Assembly: GCA_945919465.1 (NCBI GenBank)
Contig: CAMEJG010000012.1
Coordinates: 1-45,217, forward strand
Length of the DNA: 45,217 bases
Reading direction: 5' to 3'
Source: an uncultured Anaeroplasma sp.
GTDB taxonomy: Bacteria > Bacillota_I > Bacilli_A > Acholeplasmatales > Anaeroplasmataceae
The position numbers and the translations under genes are program-made. The stretch's first letter is position 1; the number at the start of each line of letters is the position of its first letter. Positions 45,180 to 45,217 of this stretch are shown here, piece by piece. The notes under the pieces were generated by a model that saw only the letters and a program-made list of their open reading frames with translations, was not told where the DNA came from and did no database searches.

Positions 45180-45217
45180 TTAATTATTAGCTGCTAATAT
45201 TTTCTGAACATAATTAA
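45180..45217 (-). CDS. C-terminal end of a gene cut by the window edge
   Basis: Twelve codons read NYVQKILAANN then TAA (45182-45180), and a terminator follows directly. That position supports a real gene end. Genes such as divIVA often lie upstream of ileS in Firmicutes, but 11 residues cannot identify it. Confidence 0.4.
   Translation of the reverse strand, partial: NYVQKILAANN

Noticed and set aside
1-45217. Mycoplasma-type genetic code (TGA as Trp)
   Set aside because: Several well-placed genes end in TGA at ATGA overlaps (hemW, thiE, the thioredoxin-like gene), and Trp positions use TGG in the genes read.
1-45217. tRNA, rRNA, insertion sequences, prophage or CRISPR arrays
   Set aside because: I found no tRNA-like cloverleaf, rRNA segment, transposase with flanking inverted repeats, phage gene cluster or spaced repeats in reading the window.

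Overview
The window is very AT-rich bacterial chromosome. It uses TGA as a normal stop codon (hemW, thiE and the thioredoxin-like gene all end in TGA), so it is not a Mycoplasma-type code 4 genome. Gram-positive regulation (T-box, TPP riboswitch with attenuator, strong GGAGG ribosome binding sites), a PadR/DUF1700/DUF4097 operon, TraX, an Rpn-type nuclease tail and a cytoplasmic GH95 fucosidase suggest a host-associated, low-GC member of the Bacilli (Erysipelotrichia, Acholeplasmatales or RF39-like). The lineage is inference; no marker phylogeny was possible.

Layout. 1-6.45 kb: mainly rightward genes (Rpn-type nuclease tail, TraX, an acidic-tailed S24/S26-fold protein, TGS-nucleoside kinase, a Fic-like winged-helix protein) plus a leftward mgtC. 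6.45-9.13 kb: a 2.7-kb gene-free stretch, A-rich on the + strand at its left and T-rich at its right, with a good XerC/XerD dif-like site at 7526-7553. 9.13-45.2 kb: almost entirely leftward genes. The converging gene directions, the flip in composition and the dif-like site together mark this as the probable replication terminus. A Xer recombinase gene lies about 6 kb away.

Right side, in transcription order (right to left): T-box-controlled ileS; an unknown gene with deoC and deoD behind a strong promoter; a small CBM20-like protein; ssb; thyA-folA-plsC and two small genes; mutS2, thioredoxin-like, thiN, truB, ribF; rpsO; pnp; padR-DUF1700-DUF4097; RNase P RNA; lepA; a HIT protein; an ABC transporter pair; then the TPP-riboswitch operon thiM-thiE/HAD-thiD-tenA-thiT-membrane protein; hemW-xer-deoB-iron alcohol dehydrogenase; and the GH95 enzyme.

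How the genes work together. The thiamine genes form a salvage route: ThiT imports thiamine, TenA recovers the pyrimidine, ThiM and ThiD phosphorylate the two halves, and ThiE joins them to thiamine monophosphate. The pyrophosphokinase seen in the window is ThiN, which uses free thiamine, so the HAD phosphatase fused to ThiE is a good candidate for the missing monophosphate phosphatase. deoC, deoD and deoB make a deoxynucleoside salvage route, and thyA with folA supply dTMP. The most unusual items are the terminus spacer, three ACTAGT-N7-ACTAGT elements, the ThiE-HAD fusion, and two conserved folds (S24/S26 peptidase, Fic) whose active-site residues appear lost.
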